From Phytophthora colocasiae (lineage: Eukaryota; Oomycota; Peronosporomycetes; Peronosporales; Peronosporaceae), in assembly GCA_018806915.1 (NCBI GenBank), contig JAGKQI010000081.1, positions 1,178,001-1,242,000 on the forward strand: a DNA stretch of 64,000 nucleotides, written 5' to 3'. How positions within the stretch are numbered: the stretch's first letter is position 1; each line of letters starts with the position of its first letter. Of this stretch, positions 1 to 10,086 are shown in pieces. A program made the position numbers and the translations under genes. The notes beneath the pieces are model-generated. The model ran no database searches and had not been told where the DNA came from. It saw nothing but the letters and a program-made list of their open reading frames with translations.

Positions 1-362
1 GCTGCTTTGTCATTTTTTGGTGCTCTCAGCTATCCGTCAAAGGTCCCAATGGCTAGCTCAGTATCGAAGGGCCAGATCTTTGGGGTTCTAGTGGACACAA
101 ACTCTAGGATCGCGGATCTGTCGCCGCCAGCAGCGCTTGACCCGTCCTGCCTGTGAATGTGTTCCTGAAGGAGCTGGGAGTTGAAGGGATGGATGCATGT
201 ATCAAGGGGGGAAGAAGCACGATAGCAGCGTAACAGAAGCCTTTGAGGAATGGAAGAAGAAGTGGAACGGCTGGTACATGAGTTATACTCATTTCGTGCA
301 GTTGGTAGGCGAGTCGAGTGAAGACACGTTGTGGTATTTGCTCGATGGTTAAGAGGAGGTCG
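1..362 (+). pseudogene. Rearranged fragment of the NTPase/nuclease-like gene (leader plus two internal pieces)
   Basis: This stretch is a mosaic of the gene at 1896-4924. Positions 1-70 match the leader around 1848-1916. Positions 70-150 match the segment near 3012-3091. Positions 151-345 match 3885-4073, and the last few bases match near 4139. About 0.8 kb of the parent is therefore missing at the 150/151 junction, and a further 60 bases near 345. The reading frame is broken and no long ORF survives on this strand. It abuts an inverted fragment of the same gene at about 366. The window starts inside it, so more may lie upstream. Confidence 0.75.
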
Positions 363-365
363 GGT

Positions 366-864
366 GTACCTGTACTAGAGCAGGAGGGGGGCTGATCTCC
401 TCCATGACCACATCGCCAATGTCAACGTTCGCAGTAATCAGAGCATGCCGCAGCAGGCGAAAGCGATCCAAGCCACTCCAAGTGTTGTTGAACAGGCCCC
501 TCGCCTCGTCGATCACCACCACCACCTGTCTAGTACGTTTTGAAGTACTCGGCTTGTGGTCTGGGTTGCTAGCCTTCTTGACTTCTTGGTGCTCGCGTGT
601 TTTCTCCAACGCCTTTGCCACATCAGCAACAGCCATCGTATCAGTAAAAACTTCCAGCCATTGACTCTGGACGGTATCCCAGTGCTCGGTCGCGTAGTAG
701 AATATCGCTTGCAACCGCTTGGCAATCTCAGATTCCTTCGCCTCGTCGGGAAACAGCCATTGACAGAGAGACGTCGTAGCCTTGGGATACCCTGTCGAGT
801 TTTGCGGACGCTCTATAGACGTGTTTGACCGCTTTCGCTTCATAGACGTTGGAGGGGAAACCAT
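366..864 (-). pseudogene. Inverted fragment of the NTPase domain joined to an exon-1 tail
   Basis: A 171-codon ORF on the minus strand carries the middle of the NTPase domain, including the Walker-B-like run VVVVIDEAR, nearly identical to 2610-2995 of the intact copy. It lacks the P-loop. After residues ITANVDIG it switches directly to a version of the exon-1 tail (MEEISPPPALVQ), which in the intact gene lies at the N-terminus. The 5' end (MVSPPTSMKRKRS) has no counterpart in the intact copy. It is read as a rearranged pseudogene rather than a functional short protein. Confidence 0.7.
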
Positions 865-1847
865 CGTATTCTTGTTGGTCGGAAAGGAAATCTAGGACTG
901 CAACCGCATTGAGGTTGCCTTTCTGACCATCACTCTTGATATCAGATTATCAGATTCAGCTCGGATGCCCCACTGCTCCACGATTATCAGGAATGCGATG
1001 CAAACCGCTGCGCTCTTGTTGTTGTAGTGGGTTCAGAGGGCTTAGAAGATGAATTCCGTCTCATTGTCTGAGCGTGAGGCCTGGATGAGCTCGTTCGCGT
1101 CCATGACGTTGCTCTTAAATTCGTTTGTACGATAAATCATCGTCCAGTTCGATCAGACGTGTGCTGAGCGGGTTCTCAGGCATGAAATCCGCAGGTTCTT
1201 CAGGAGCTGTTCGACCGTCGCGTGCTTAACGGACGGGTCACGAGCATGAAGCTGTCCACGACGCGCAGTGTGACGTTCATCGCTCCGTTTCGACCCAAAT
1301 TTGCTCCCAGTATGATGGACATCATACTTGAATACTTGAATTGCGTGGGCAGAGTCCTGGTCGAGCTCCGTAGCTAGATAAGAGGCGGAGGAGCGTCTAC
1401 CATGGAGCAAGCCAGCAACATGTCCACCTTCTCGATTGTAACAGGTCTCTCCCTGTACAACGTCCATGCAAATGCCTCACTTATCACTCTCGTAAGCCGT
1501 CTGGCGTGCAATCGGATCAACATCGACCGTCGTCATAACTTCCTCATACTCTTCGGATACTTATCCACTGCACTGATTCTTAACGGGTCCTCTGGGAACG
1601 TGTGCGTCTCAATTTACACCGTCATCACGATGGACGACAGGAAGACGTCCACCCTTGAGCACGGGGCAATCGAATCGGTCTCCGAGGCCAGTACTTGGAG
1701 GCTGCTTGGACGGAATAGTGACGTCAGTCCTCACAGCACACTTCACGTATACCTCCAGAGGGTGATAACGACTCGTCAGTTTTTGATGCTCATTTGCACG
1801 TCTCTTTCCATCAACGATTTACTTTTATTGTCGAAGAACATAACGCT
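865..1847. other. No supported gene; unresolved sequence
   Basis: Two overlapping ORFs exist here (184 codons on plus, 104 on minus), but neither shows a recognisable domain and each mirrors the other. The minus frame could be an old transposon relic, but no diagnostic motif is visible. Confidence 0.4.
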
Positions 1848-1895
1848 GCTTTGTCATTTTTTGGCATGCTGCTCAGCTATCCGTCAAAGGTCCCA

Positions 1896-4800
1896 ATGGC
1901 TGCTAGCTCAGTATCGGATGTGGACATGGAGGAGATCAGCCTCTCTCCTGCTCTAGTACAGGTACGTAAGTAGCTAGAGATCGATTGTCTTTTTTCTCTC
2001 TTTCCTACTGACACTGCTGTGTATGCATGGGTCGTGTATGATCATAGAACTTCAAACTCACTCCTGAGGACATGGCTACATTCCTGAATGACGACATCTA
2101 CAGGCAAATCCAACATAAGTTTGGTACCGCGATGGAGTTGACAGCGGCAGAAGTTGTCGACGCAGACATTGTGAGACCATTTTGTGACGCGACCAAGCTC
2201 CAAGATGAAGACATCAAGAGAAGTATCACGTCTATCACCGGATGGTTAATTCCGTTTGTCTACCCAGCTATCAAAGAGAGAATCGACGCCTCTTCTATTG
2301 CGGCCACGGCGGTGACCAACCTCATCACGCAACTGCAGTCAATAGAGTCGCCACCCCGTGCCCAAACAGCGACAGAAGTCGATCAGCTCGAGTACGCATT
2401 CACCAAGACCGACTACCTCGGCGATGCTCATGTCAAGTTCGGCCAGTATCTACGGCGATGCTACAGTGTATATGACAAGACACCAGACAATTTCAAGGCG
2501 CCATACGTGGCGGTCGCGCAGAGCTCTGGCTTCGGCAAGAGTCGGATGATTCGAGAACTCGCCGTCAACGCGATGACCGACAAGGACATGAGAGTGCTGT
2601 ACATGTGCATGCGTCCGCAAAACTCGACAGGGTATCCCAAGTCTACGACTTCGCTCTGTCAATGGCTGTTTCCCGACGAGGCGGGGGAGTCTGAGATTGC
2701 CAAGCGGTTGCAAGCGATATTCTACTACGCGACCGAGCACTGGGATACCGTCCAGACTCAATGGCTGGAAGTTTTTACTGATACGATGGCTGTTGCTGAT
2801 GTGGCAAAGGCGTTGGAGAAAACGCGCGAGCACCAAGAAGTCAAGAAGGCTACCAACCCAGACCACAAGCCGAGTACTTCAAAACGTAGTAGACAGGTGG
2901 TGGTGGTGATCGACGAGGCGAGGAACCTGTTCAACAACCCCTGGAGTGGATTGGATCGCTTTCGCCTGCTGCGGCATGCTCTGGTTACTGCGAACGTTGG
3001 TATTGGCGGCAAGGGCCAGATCTTCGGGGTTCTAGTGGACACAAACTCCAGGATCGCGGATCTGTCGCCGCCAGCAGCGCTTGACCCGTCCTCGAGGCGC
3101 AAAGACGATGCTGGGAGCTTTTTGTTGTTCCCACCATTTGTGCTGACGCACACTATGGACGCGAACTGGCTGCGGTACTGTCGAGATCAACGTGAAGAGG
3201 TTGACACCGGTGCGTGGAGTGCTGATGAAGAAGATGAAGAGAAGCAGGAAGAAGACAGTACTATGGAAGACCCCAACGTCGAGATGGACAACAGCGTTAC
3301 AATGAGTGAGCAGGTGGCTGTGTACAAGCGCGTTGTGCTGGGAAACGAGGATGAGGCGTGGAACGCGTTGAAGTGCATGGGTCGTCCCATGTGGACGAAC
3401 CTGCCACGTGAGCAAGATCCTGTAGTGAATCGGTGGAGCTTGATCACTTTCGCCGCCAATAAGCTCATGTTAGGGGTGAGTCCTTGGTTGGAGAGAAACT
3501 ACAAGGCGGACACCATGTACGGCGTCGCGTCCATGCTGTGTCGACTGGGCGTTCGTCCGTACTTGAAGTCAGCGTTGGCTTCTCGAGTCGTTGCAGATTT
3601 TATGGCAACATTGGCTTACGTGAACTACGAGAGAGATGGCTATCTCTGCAGTTATGCTTCGGACCCTGTGCTGACGTGCGGGGCGATGAAAGTGTGGTAT
3701 GCGCTCGATAATGGCCTATCGAAGTTTATTCTTCCTCAACTCAAGAAGTTGATCTTGGACGAAACACTGGACACTGGTGGAATTGGAGAAATAGTCGCTC
3801 GCATTATGCTGCTACTCGCGATGGACAGGTGTGCAATGACCCGTCACGGCAAGCTGGACGACGGATTGATCGGCCAGCTTGTGCCTGTGAATGCGTTCCT
3901 GAAGGAGCTGGGAGTTGAAGGGATGCATGCATATGTCAAGAGGGGAGAGAAGCCCGATAGCAGCGTAAAAGAATCTTTTGAGGAATGGAAGAAGAAGTGG
4001 AACGGCTGGTACATGGGTTATACTCATTTCGTGCAGTTGGTAGGCGAGCCGAGTGAAGACACGTTGTGGTATTTGCTGGGGCGTCGGGCTGCAGGTATCT
4101 TTCCACGGGGCCAAGACGGAGCGGATCTGCTAATCCCGATGGTCAAGAGGAAGTCGGGTGCTGAGAGTGACTCGAGCGAGAAGTCGGACGGGGAAACAAC
4201 TGAAGGGGAGGTCTCGATGATGCTGGTTCAAGTGGGAAATTACTCTCAGGATAGACTGTCCAAGACGGAGGAATTGGCGCCTTGGTTTGGTTTTGAAGCT
4301 GGACACTCTCTGAGTAAAATCGCCGTCAACGATGTGATTCGAATTTGTATGGACATTGGAGAAGAAGCAAGTGGAGTTTCTCGGTTCATTGTTGCCACCC
4401 AGTTTGGTGAAAGACTGTCCAATGTCGACTCGAATAGTAGTGTATCGACGACTGTAATAGGGTCAGACTGTAGCGATGGAGCGTCGTGGTCTGACTACGA
4501 TAGCGGCAATATGAGCAAGCGGAAGCGGAGCCTGGGTGGAGTACACGATGTCAAAACGACAAGTCAAGTGGAGATGGTGTTCACGACGTGTTTTCGATTG
4601 ATTGACTGTACTTCGTTTCCGTTCTTGAACGAGGACGTAGCAGCGAGTTTGGCGAGTCTTGTGGAGTGTTCATGGCCAGTTACGGCTCTTGTGGATGATG
4701 ACTTGGATCGCCGTGATGCTATCCTGGCGGACATTATGCCGAGAGCTGATCTACATGAAACGGTGCTAAAAGGCCTGGTAAACGCACCGAGGAGAGAACA

Positions 4801-4924
4801 AATGACGGCCAAGAAACGTGCTGTTGGCAGGCAGACGGAAGAGTCCAGAACTGATCGAGGGAAGTCTAAGAAGATCAAACGACCTCAACGCAACAGAATA
4901 GGATGCTCACAGTCCAAGGGTTAA
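1896..4924 (+). CDS. P-loop NTPase with PD-(D/E)XK-like C-terminus (Crinkler-type NTPase/nuclease family)
   Basis: Proposed as two exons: ATG at 1896 to 1961, an 86 nt GT-AG intron (1962-2047), then an open frame to the stop at 4924, giving about 980 residues. The frame is open across the junction, and exon 1 plus donor recur in a diverged copy at 5545-5591. A variant P-loop (SSGFGKSR) sits near residue 182 and a Walker-B-like VVVVIDEAR near 304. An acidic insert follows around residues 405-430. Near residue 712 is GADLLIPM and about 35 residues later VQVGN; in the restriction-endonuclease-like fold this pair corresponds to the metal-binding D and the Q-x-K motif. Here the Lys position is Gly, so a nuclease active site would be incomplete. 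The C-terminus is Lys/Arg-rich. No signal peptide is visible. NTPase plus REase-like architectures are known among Crinkler-type proteins of oomycetes and fungi; assignment to that group is inference. Confidence 0.7.
1962..2047 (+). other. Intron 1 of the NTPase gene
   Basis: Donor GTACGTAAG after codon 22 and acceptor ATCATAG before AACTTCAAA. Removing 86 nt keeps the frame open from ATG 1896 into the main ORF. The same donor and flanking bases recur in the diverged copy near 5592, which supports a conserved gene structure. Confidence 0.6.
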
Positions 4925-5544
4925 GTGGTATTGTGTCGATGGCAAGAGAAGACAGCGTGAAGTCGGACTGACTGTGGAGAAGAATGGGTGCTTGCTTGAA
5001 GTGGGGAATGTATGGGTAGTTGGTACTACCAGCCTGGTAGGTCAATTGGGGAATGACAGTTGCCGCTCTCTAGGATTATTTCGCTGAAGTATTTGTTTAA
5101 ACGACAATTTTGTGGGGCATTGTGCTGTACTGTGCTGTTTCATCGTTGGCGCAAAACGCTGCAATCAAAGCAGACGACTAGCGTTTCAGAAGGTTTTCGA
5201 GACGACTTCGAGATGGCGCCGTTCTCTTCCGACATCTTTCCTTAGTAGCTTCCAACTTTGTCTTCCAGTTGTTGGAGACCTATCCGAGGAGATCACGATG
5301 CAACCAGTAGACCCATCGTCAGTGCCCGTAGTCGCGAAAGAACAGACGGGGGAGGAAGGTCAGGCAAGTGAGCTCGGAAGGGTGCAGCTCGCGAATTGCG
5401 TCGTGAAACACTGCGCCTTCATTGAAGGAGGAGCTTGGTCATGAGTAAATTCGATGTCAAACCTAGGAAGGACGAAGTACCGTTCTACAGATGGAAATTG
5501 CGCAGCTTTGGGTGTTCCCAACAATCCGTCATTGACTATAAATC
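4925..5544 (+). other. Intergenic between NTPase gene copies
   Basis: 3' flank of the intact copy and 5' flank of the decayed copy. A 110-codon plus-strand ORF (5112-5444) has no recognisable motif and is not called. No other structure was seen. Confidence 0.4.
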
Positions 5545-7028
5545 ATGGCTAGCTCCGATGTGGTCTCAGCCCCCCTCCTACTCTAGTTCAGGTACGTAAG
5601 TAGCTAGAGATCAATTGTCTTCTCTCTTCCCTACTGACACTGCTGTGTATACATGGTCATGTATGGTTACATTCCTGACGAAGTTGGCCGAGGCAGAAGT
5701 TGTCGACGCAGCAGAGATGGACATGTTTTGTGACGCGAGCAAGCTCCAAGATGAAAAAAAAAAACAAGAGAAGTATCACAGCTTTCATTGGGGAAGGAAT
5801 CGTACTTGAATACCCAGTTATCAAAGAGAGATTCGACGCCTCAGTTGGATTTCACAATGTAGGTACATACAAGTGGCACAAGCCACCGTAGTGGAGCATC
5901 ACACATCTCTGATGGCGCTAGACTTCTAGCGATGAGTATTCCTGAAAGCACCTCTGACGGCGTGCCCTGGGAGGCTGAACCCGTGGGTTTAACGTCGCCT
6001 CACTTCACCATTTGCATCCAAAACCACAAGCCTTCTTCTCTCTCAAATTGAAGTTCATTCTTCCTCAACTCAAGAAGCTGATCTTGGACGAAACACTGGA
6101 CACTGGTGAAATTGGAGAAATGGTCGCTCGCATTCTGCTACTACTCGCGATGGACAGGTGTGTGATGACCCGTCACGGCAATCTGGACGACGGATTGATC
6201 GGCCAGCTTGTACCTGTGAATGCGTTCCTGAAGGAGCTGGAAGTTGAAGGGATGCATGCATATATCAAGAGGGGGGAGACGCACGATAGCAGCGCAAAAG
6301 CAGCCTTTGAGGAATGGAAGAAGAAGTGGAACGGTTGGCACATGGGTTATACTCATTTCGTGCAGTTGGTAGGCGAGCCGAGTGAAGACACGTTGTGGTA
6401 TTTGCTGGGGCGTCGGGCTGCAGGTATCTTTCCACGGGGCCAAGACGGAGCGGATCTGCTAATCCCGATGGCCAAGAGGAAGTCGGGTGCTGAGAGTGAC
6501 TCGAGCGAGGAGTTGGACCGGAAAACAACTGAAGAGGTCTCAATGATGCCGATACAAGTAAAACAAATCGCCACCCTCGTGATACTGGATTTGTCAAGGC
6601 GGCGTCAAAGAAGCTTACCGGTTGGTTTGCTCTAAAGGCACGAGGGAATCCGCTGAGGGTGGTTTGCATCGACGGTGTCATTCGGATCTACTTTAGTGTG
6701 CGTGAAAACAGCCGCCGATTCGGGTTTATCTTCGAAACAGGAATGGAGGACAACCTGCTCGAGACTGGAAACGAGTGGACGACATGGAGCCTGAGTCGGT
6801 AGGAGACCTCAAAGGGTCCACTGAAAAGGCATACACGCTGTGCTTTCGGGCGATTAATACGAGGACGTGGCAACGATCCTGACAAGTATTCTGCAGTCTA
6901 CGTGGACGGCAACGGACGTAGTGATAGACGACCTGGGTCGTCGTGATGAAACTATATCGGAGGCGATGCCGAGCGACGAACTAAAGCAAATTGCGCTGAC
7001 AGGCTTGTCAGAAGCACCGCTGTTCTAA
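5545..7028 (+). pseudogene. Decayed paralogue of the NTPase/nuclease-like gene
   Basis: Collinear with the copy at 1896 but broken. Exon 1 (ATG 5545) carries an in-frame TAG at codon 14. The intron donor is preserved, and exon 2 is shifted within an A-run near 5752-5764. At about 5850 the homology stops; a roughly 200-base unrelated stretch replaces the NTPase core and homology resumes at about 6048. The middle (6048-6560) is an open frame containing GADLLIPM and then IQVKQ, so unlike the intact copy it keeps the Q-x-K lysine. After 6560 the sequence is more diverged, shifts frame, and can be followed by protein similarity to about 7028. Confidence 0.8.
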
Positions 7029-7034
7029 AGTCAT

Positions 7035-7245
7035 CGTCCAATGGATCTGATGACGATTCGTCCATTTGCGAGTGAAGCCACAGATTACCCGTTCTCCTAA
7101 AACCGACTCAGGCTCCATGTCTTCCAGTCTCGATCCGTTGAAGGCAGGTTGTCGTCCATTCTTGTTTCGAAGATAAACCCGAATCGGCTGCCGTTACCAC
7201 GCAAACTAAGGCAGATCCGAATGACACCGTCGATGTGTCAGACTT
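7035..7245 (-). pseudogene. Inverted C-terminal fragment of the NTPase/nuclease-like family
   Basis: The minus strand of this interval resembles 6660-6800 of the adjacent paralogue, including the residues GFIF followed by ETRM/ETGM and a shared MEPESV run. It is a tail-to-tail partner of the pseudogene that ends at 7028. There is no open frame of useful length. Confidence 0.6.
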
Positions 7246-7389
7246 TGCGTACTCTCAATATACCTACGTGTACTTTTGAGTTCGTGGTCGACCTCCTTAA
7301 AAGTAGTCGCAGTGTTTAGTGAAAAAGGCAACTTTCTATTGGAATGAAGTAGTGGCATGAATCTAATGCAATTGTTACGTAGGTCAAGT

Positions 7390-7980
7390 CTACTTCCTGG
7401 GGGTACGTGCGCGAGGAGCAGGTCCACGAGCAGAACCTCCGCCCTTGAGCATGTGGCCACCCTTGCGAACTTGTTGGTTGAACGTGGCGTTCTGTTCCTC
7501 GAGCCAACGTCGGATCTCCTTCTGCTTCTCCTCCTTGGCCGATAAACGAGCCTCTTCTTCCTTCTGCTTCTCGCGGTGGATAAACTCTGCATCGCGACGC
7601 AGTTCACGAGCCGCGCCCTTGCGAGCTCTCTTGACCTGGCGCTTGAGCAGCTTGAGTTGGGCGGTGTCCTTGGGAGCAGTTTTGTCCTTGCGCACCGTGT
7701 AGTTCTCGTCGAACTGCAATGCAAACGTCGGCAGAATCGTTGGTGCAAAACTCTGCAGTTGAAGCGGACGCCGAGCACTCCAGCACGTCTCGAGACGAGT
7801 GTGGAGCTTCGAGATGACAGCGTTCACTTCCGACACTTTGGTGTCTTCCAACTACTTCACCAAAGCATGGAGCAGCAAGTACAACGGGTAGAACAGCTCG
7901 TCGAACGAAAGCAACGACGCGTATTGAGCCGACGAAGCGTCCAGCAGAGCCAACAGCGAACTCAACTCTTGACACCACTG
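7390..7980 (-). pseudogene. NOP14 C-terminal fragment (5'-truncated)
   Basis: NOP14 is a nucleolar U3 snoRNP-associated protein needed for 18S rRNA maturation. The minus strand encodes a recognisable NOP14 C-terminus: a run ending LLLHALVK, then the charged segment with LKLLKRQVKRARKGAARE and a Lys/Glu-rich helix, then a Gly/Arg-rich tail ending at the stop at 7390. An in-frame TAG sits between LLLHALVK and LEDTKVSEV (about 7855). The 5' end at about 7978 looks like an intron acceptor (polypyrimidine plus CAG), and no upstream exons are found. The usual protein is over 700 residues, so this is a fragment; a complete copy should exist elsewhere in the genome. Confidence 0.75.
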
Positions 7981-8016
7981 AGAGACAAATCAAAATGGTA
8001 TCTTCTTCATCTTCCA

Positions 8017-8175
8017 GCCATTCAACCTACAGTTAGGGTGGCCACATGCTCATAGGCTGACGTTCTACTTGTGGACCTGCTCCTTGCACTCGTAACTCCA
8101 GGAAGTAGACTTGACCTACATGTATGTAGCAATTGTTAGAACCATACAACAACTTCATTCTATCAGAAAGTTGTC
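8017..8175 (+). repeat. Inverted copy of the NOP14 3' end
   Basis: Positions 8036-8118 on the plus strand match the last 25 codons, stop and start of the 3' UTR of the NOP14 fragment, which lies on the minus strand. A perfect 20-base inverted match pairs 7379-7398 with 8099-8118. Weaker matching continues outward to about 7320 and 8175 and inward to about 8017. The two copies are tail-to-outside arms of an imperfect inverted repeat around the truncated gene. Confidence 0.75.
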
Positions 8176-8274
8176 AAAGCATTGCAAAGTTTTCAAAGAG
8201 AAAAAGGCTTGAAGTGAAACATGTAAACTCTCTCTACTCCGGGTTAGCCGTCTCCAGCTTCTCTGGTCTGATGT

Positions 8275-8674
8275 CTACTCGCGGTCCTTCTTAGCCACGT
8301 TCTTCTTGGTGTATTGACGAGTGGGGGGCATGGGCAAGACATTGGCCAAACCCAAAAGGTGTGCCACACGGTCGGAAGGTTGTGCGCCTACGGACATCCA
8401 GTAGCGCACGCGCTGACTGTTCACACGAAGCTCCTTCACACCGTCACTTGCAGCAATCGGATTGAACGTGCCAAGCTGTTGCAAAAATAATAATAAATAA
8501 CAATTGTCAATAAAACTTTTCGACTGGATAATGATATTATAAGATAAATCAATCGATGACACGTACAATCTCCAGGTGCTTGCCATCACGCGGAGCACGA
8601 GCGTCTGCAGCCACAATGCGGTAGAAGGGCAGGTCCTTACGTCCCCAACGAGCCAAGCGCAGTCTCACCACCAT
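8275..8674 (-). CDS. MRPS16: Mitochondrial-type ribosomal protein bS16m
   Basis: Bacterial-type S16, a small-subunit ribosomal protein; in a eukaryote it acts in the mitochondrial ribosome. Two exons on the minus strand: 8674-8567 (36 codons, [22 protein letters not shown] at the start) and 8475-8275, separated by a 91 nt GT-AG intron (8566-8476). The product is 102 residues. The S16 hallmarks are clear: [18 protein letters not shown], and [14 protein letters not shown]. The start was chosen at 8674 because MVVRL aligns with the conserved N-terminus of the family; an upstream in-frame ATG at 8746 would add 24 residues that could serve as a targeting peptide. The C-terminus is lysine-rich. The gene appears intact. 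Confidence 0.92.
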
Positions 8675-8994
8675 CTTCGTCCGAGCTTGAGCTAATTTGT
8701 GCGAGTGAGTGGCAGCCGCACAATGAGATTTTAGTGTGATGCACATTATATTGTGTTGTTTACACTAATTTGAAAAATATACCGAAGTAATTTTCACATT
8801 AGTGTTAGGTGTACCTAACCTTCCAGCGCGAAAGAAAAGCTTTGTGAAGCGTCATGCAACGCAGCTCCATGTGGTAATAATGTCAACGGGAACTCAGTCT
8901 GTTCCTGCTGGATTTTCTTGCCTGCTGTATTAACTCACGTAGCCATTTGCGACTGTGTACGTCTGTGAATTTAGTTCGCATGGGCTAGTGAAGC

Positions 8995-9475
8995 CTACTT
9001 GTCGCTAGTAACAGCCCTCTCCTCCGTTTTGTCTGCCTCCATTTCCTTTTCAATAAATGATTTGATCTTCTCCAGCAACTCGCTCTTAATATCTTTAGGC
9101 ACTGACGCTGTAAGCAAACAACGTTTAGTAAGTCACTACCTCATTCGTTTAACAGCCGCTGCTCTTTTCACCTCTTCCTTTGGGTGTAATCTCCTCAATC
9201 AGATCTTCGACAGTCACTTGGTCGATGCCCTTATTCCGGATCACCTCTACGTGGCCATTGACAATCGCAGCACAAGTTCAGTAAACCTTCTGCCGGCTTC
9301 CTCGATAAATCCTGTGCAATTGCACCAAACAGAAAAAACCTTTGCAGTGCAGCTTCATCTCATCGCGCCAGCCGCATTCCACCAACTTCAGACGCAGCAG
9401 CTCCTTGAGCCTCTCCTTCTCGCCGCTTTGCACCAATCTCTCGCTGATCCGGACCCTCTGCTGCTCGTCCTGCCG
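8995..9475 (-). CDS. ENY2: ENY2/Sus1 transcription and mRNA-export factor
   Basis: ENY2 (Sus1) is a small helical protein shared by the SAGA deubiquitinase module and the TREX-2 mRNA export complex. Three exons are recognisable on the minus strand: 9475-9340, 9246-9172 and 9107-8995, with GT-AG introns of 93 and 64 nt. Conserved blocks follow in order: ERLKELLRLKLVECGW, HCKEVIRNKG, VTVEDLIEEITPKGRASVP and a C-terminal helix ending at the stop at 8995. Splice phases restore E in HCKEV and A in GRASVP, which supports the model. The extreme N-terminus is unresolved: the frame meets a TGA a few codons upstream of 9475 and no in-frame ATG was found, so a short 5' exon is likely missing. Only the supported part is given. 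Confidence 0.85.
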
Positions 9476-10086
9476 CTGGCGGTCAACATGAGCTCTTCAA
9501 GCACAAAAGGCAAGGCACCGAAACGTAAGGCGGGCGACGACACTGGCAAGAGGACAACGAAGCGAAAACGTACTCTTCCATCCTGATGTCACGCTTTGTG
9601 CTGGGGCGATTCAAAGTATCCGCCACTGGCTTTTCCACCAATAGTCCGACCTTATCAAAGCAATATCGTTTCCAATTGGTGAAAAATGTCTTCCTTCCAT
9701 CTAGCATGAGCTTCTTTCCCAGGAAACAAGCGTTTCAGTATGCAATTGCGAAACTGCCGAAACGCATAAAGAGACCTTGGTCTGGCTCCATTGCGTTCGG
9801 ACCAATAACGTCGCATCGTGGGCCCTCTCTGCCTGCCAGAAAAAGGGCAGCAAAAAGTGTCCGGTCGTAGGCAAAAAACCAAAGTGACATCGATAGGCAC
9901 CTGCAGTTCGTCCTGTTGCGCACGACTCGCCTTAGCAGATAAAGCAGCAGATAGCAACCGTCTTGTCGTGCGGGGCTCCTTCCCCTCTCTCTCTCTCGTT
10001 GCAAGCGACTTTCGTTCGCATTCGCCACTGCAACTTTCACCCCCAGGCAGCCAACAGCGCTTTTTTTTTCAGCTAAATAGCGACCG
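9476..10086. other. Divergent intergenic region between ENY2 and the NIPP1-like gene
   Basis: Both neighbours read outward from this 0.6 kb, so it should hold both promoters and the missing ENY2 5' exon. Overlapping ORFs occur on both strands (for example minus 9655-9957 and 9483-9707, plus 9586-9870) without a recognisable domain. A C/T-rich tract (ctctctctctc) near 9987 and a T-run near 10065 lie just upstream of the NIPP1-like ATG. Confidence 0.4.

Noticed and set aside
2450..3468. Several minus-strand ORFs of 90-140 codons opposite the NTPase gene
   Set aside because: They mirror the plus-strand gene in antisense, and similar mirror ORFs appear opposite the pseudogene copies; no domain.
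1896..4924. Classical secreted Crinkler effector with LFLAK-type N-terminus
   Set aside because: No LFLAK-like or HVLVxxP-like motif and no signal peptide are visible; only the NTPase plus nuclease-like architecture recalls the group.
5112..5444. 110-codon plus-strand ORF
   Set aside because: No recognisable motif, start context or neighbour support; left inside the intergenic entry.
8999..9586. 195-codon plus-strand ORF
   Set aside because: It is the antisense of the three ENY2 exons and their introns; the minus strand gives clear ENY2 similarity with correct splice phases.
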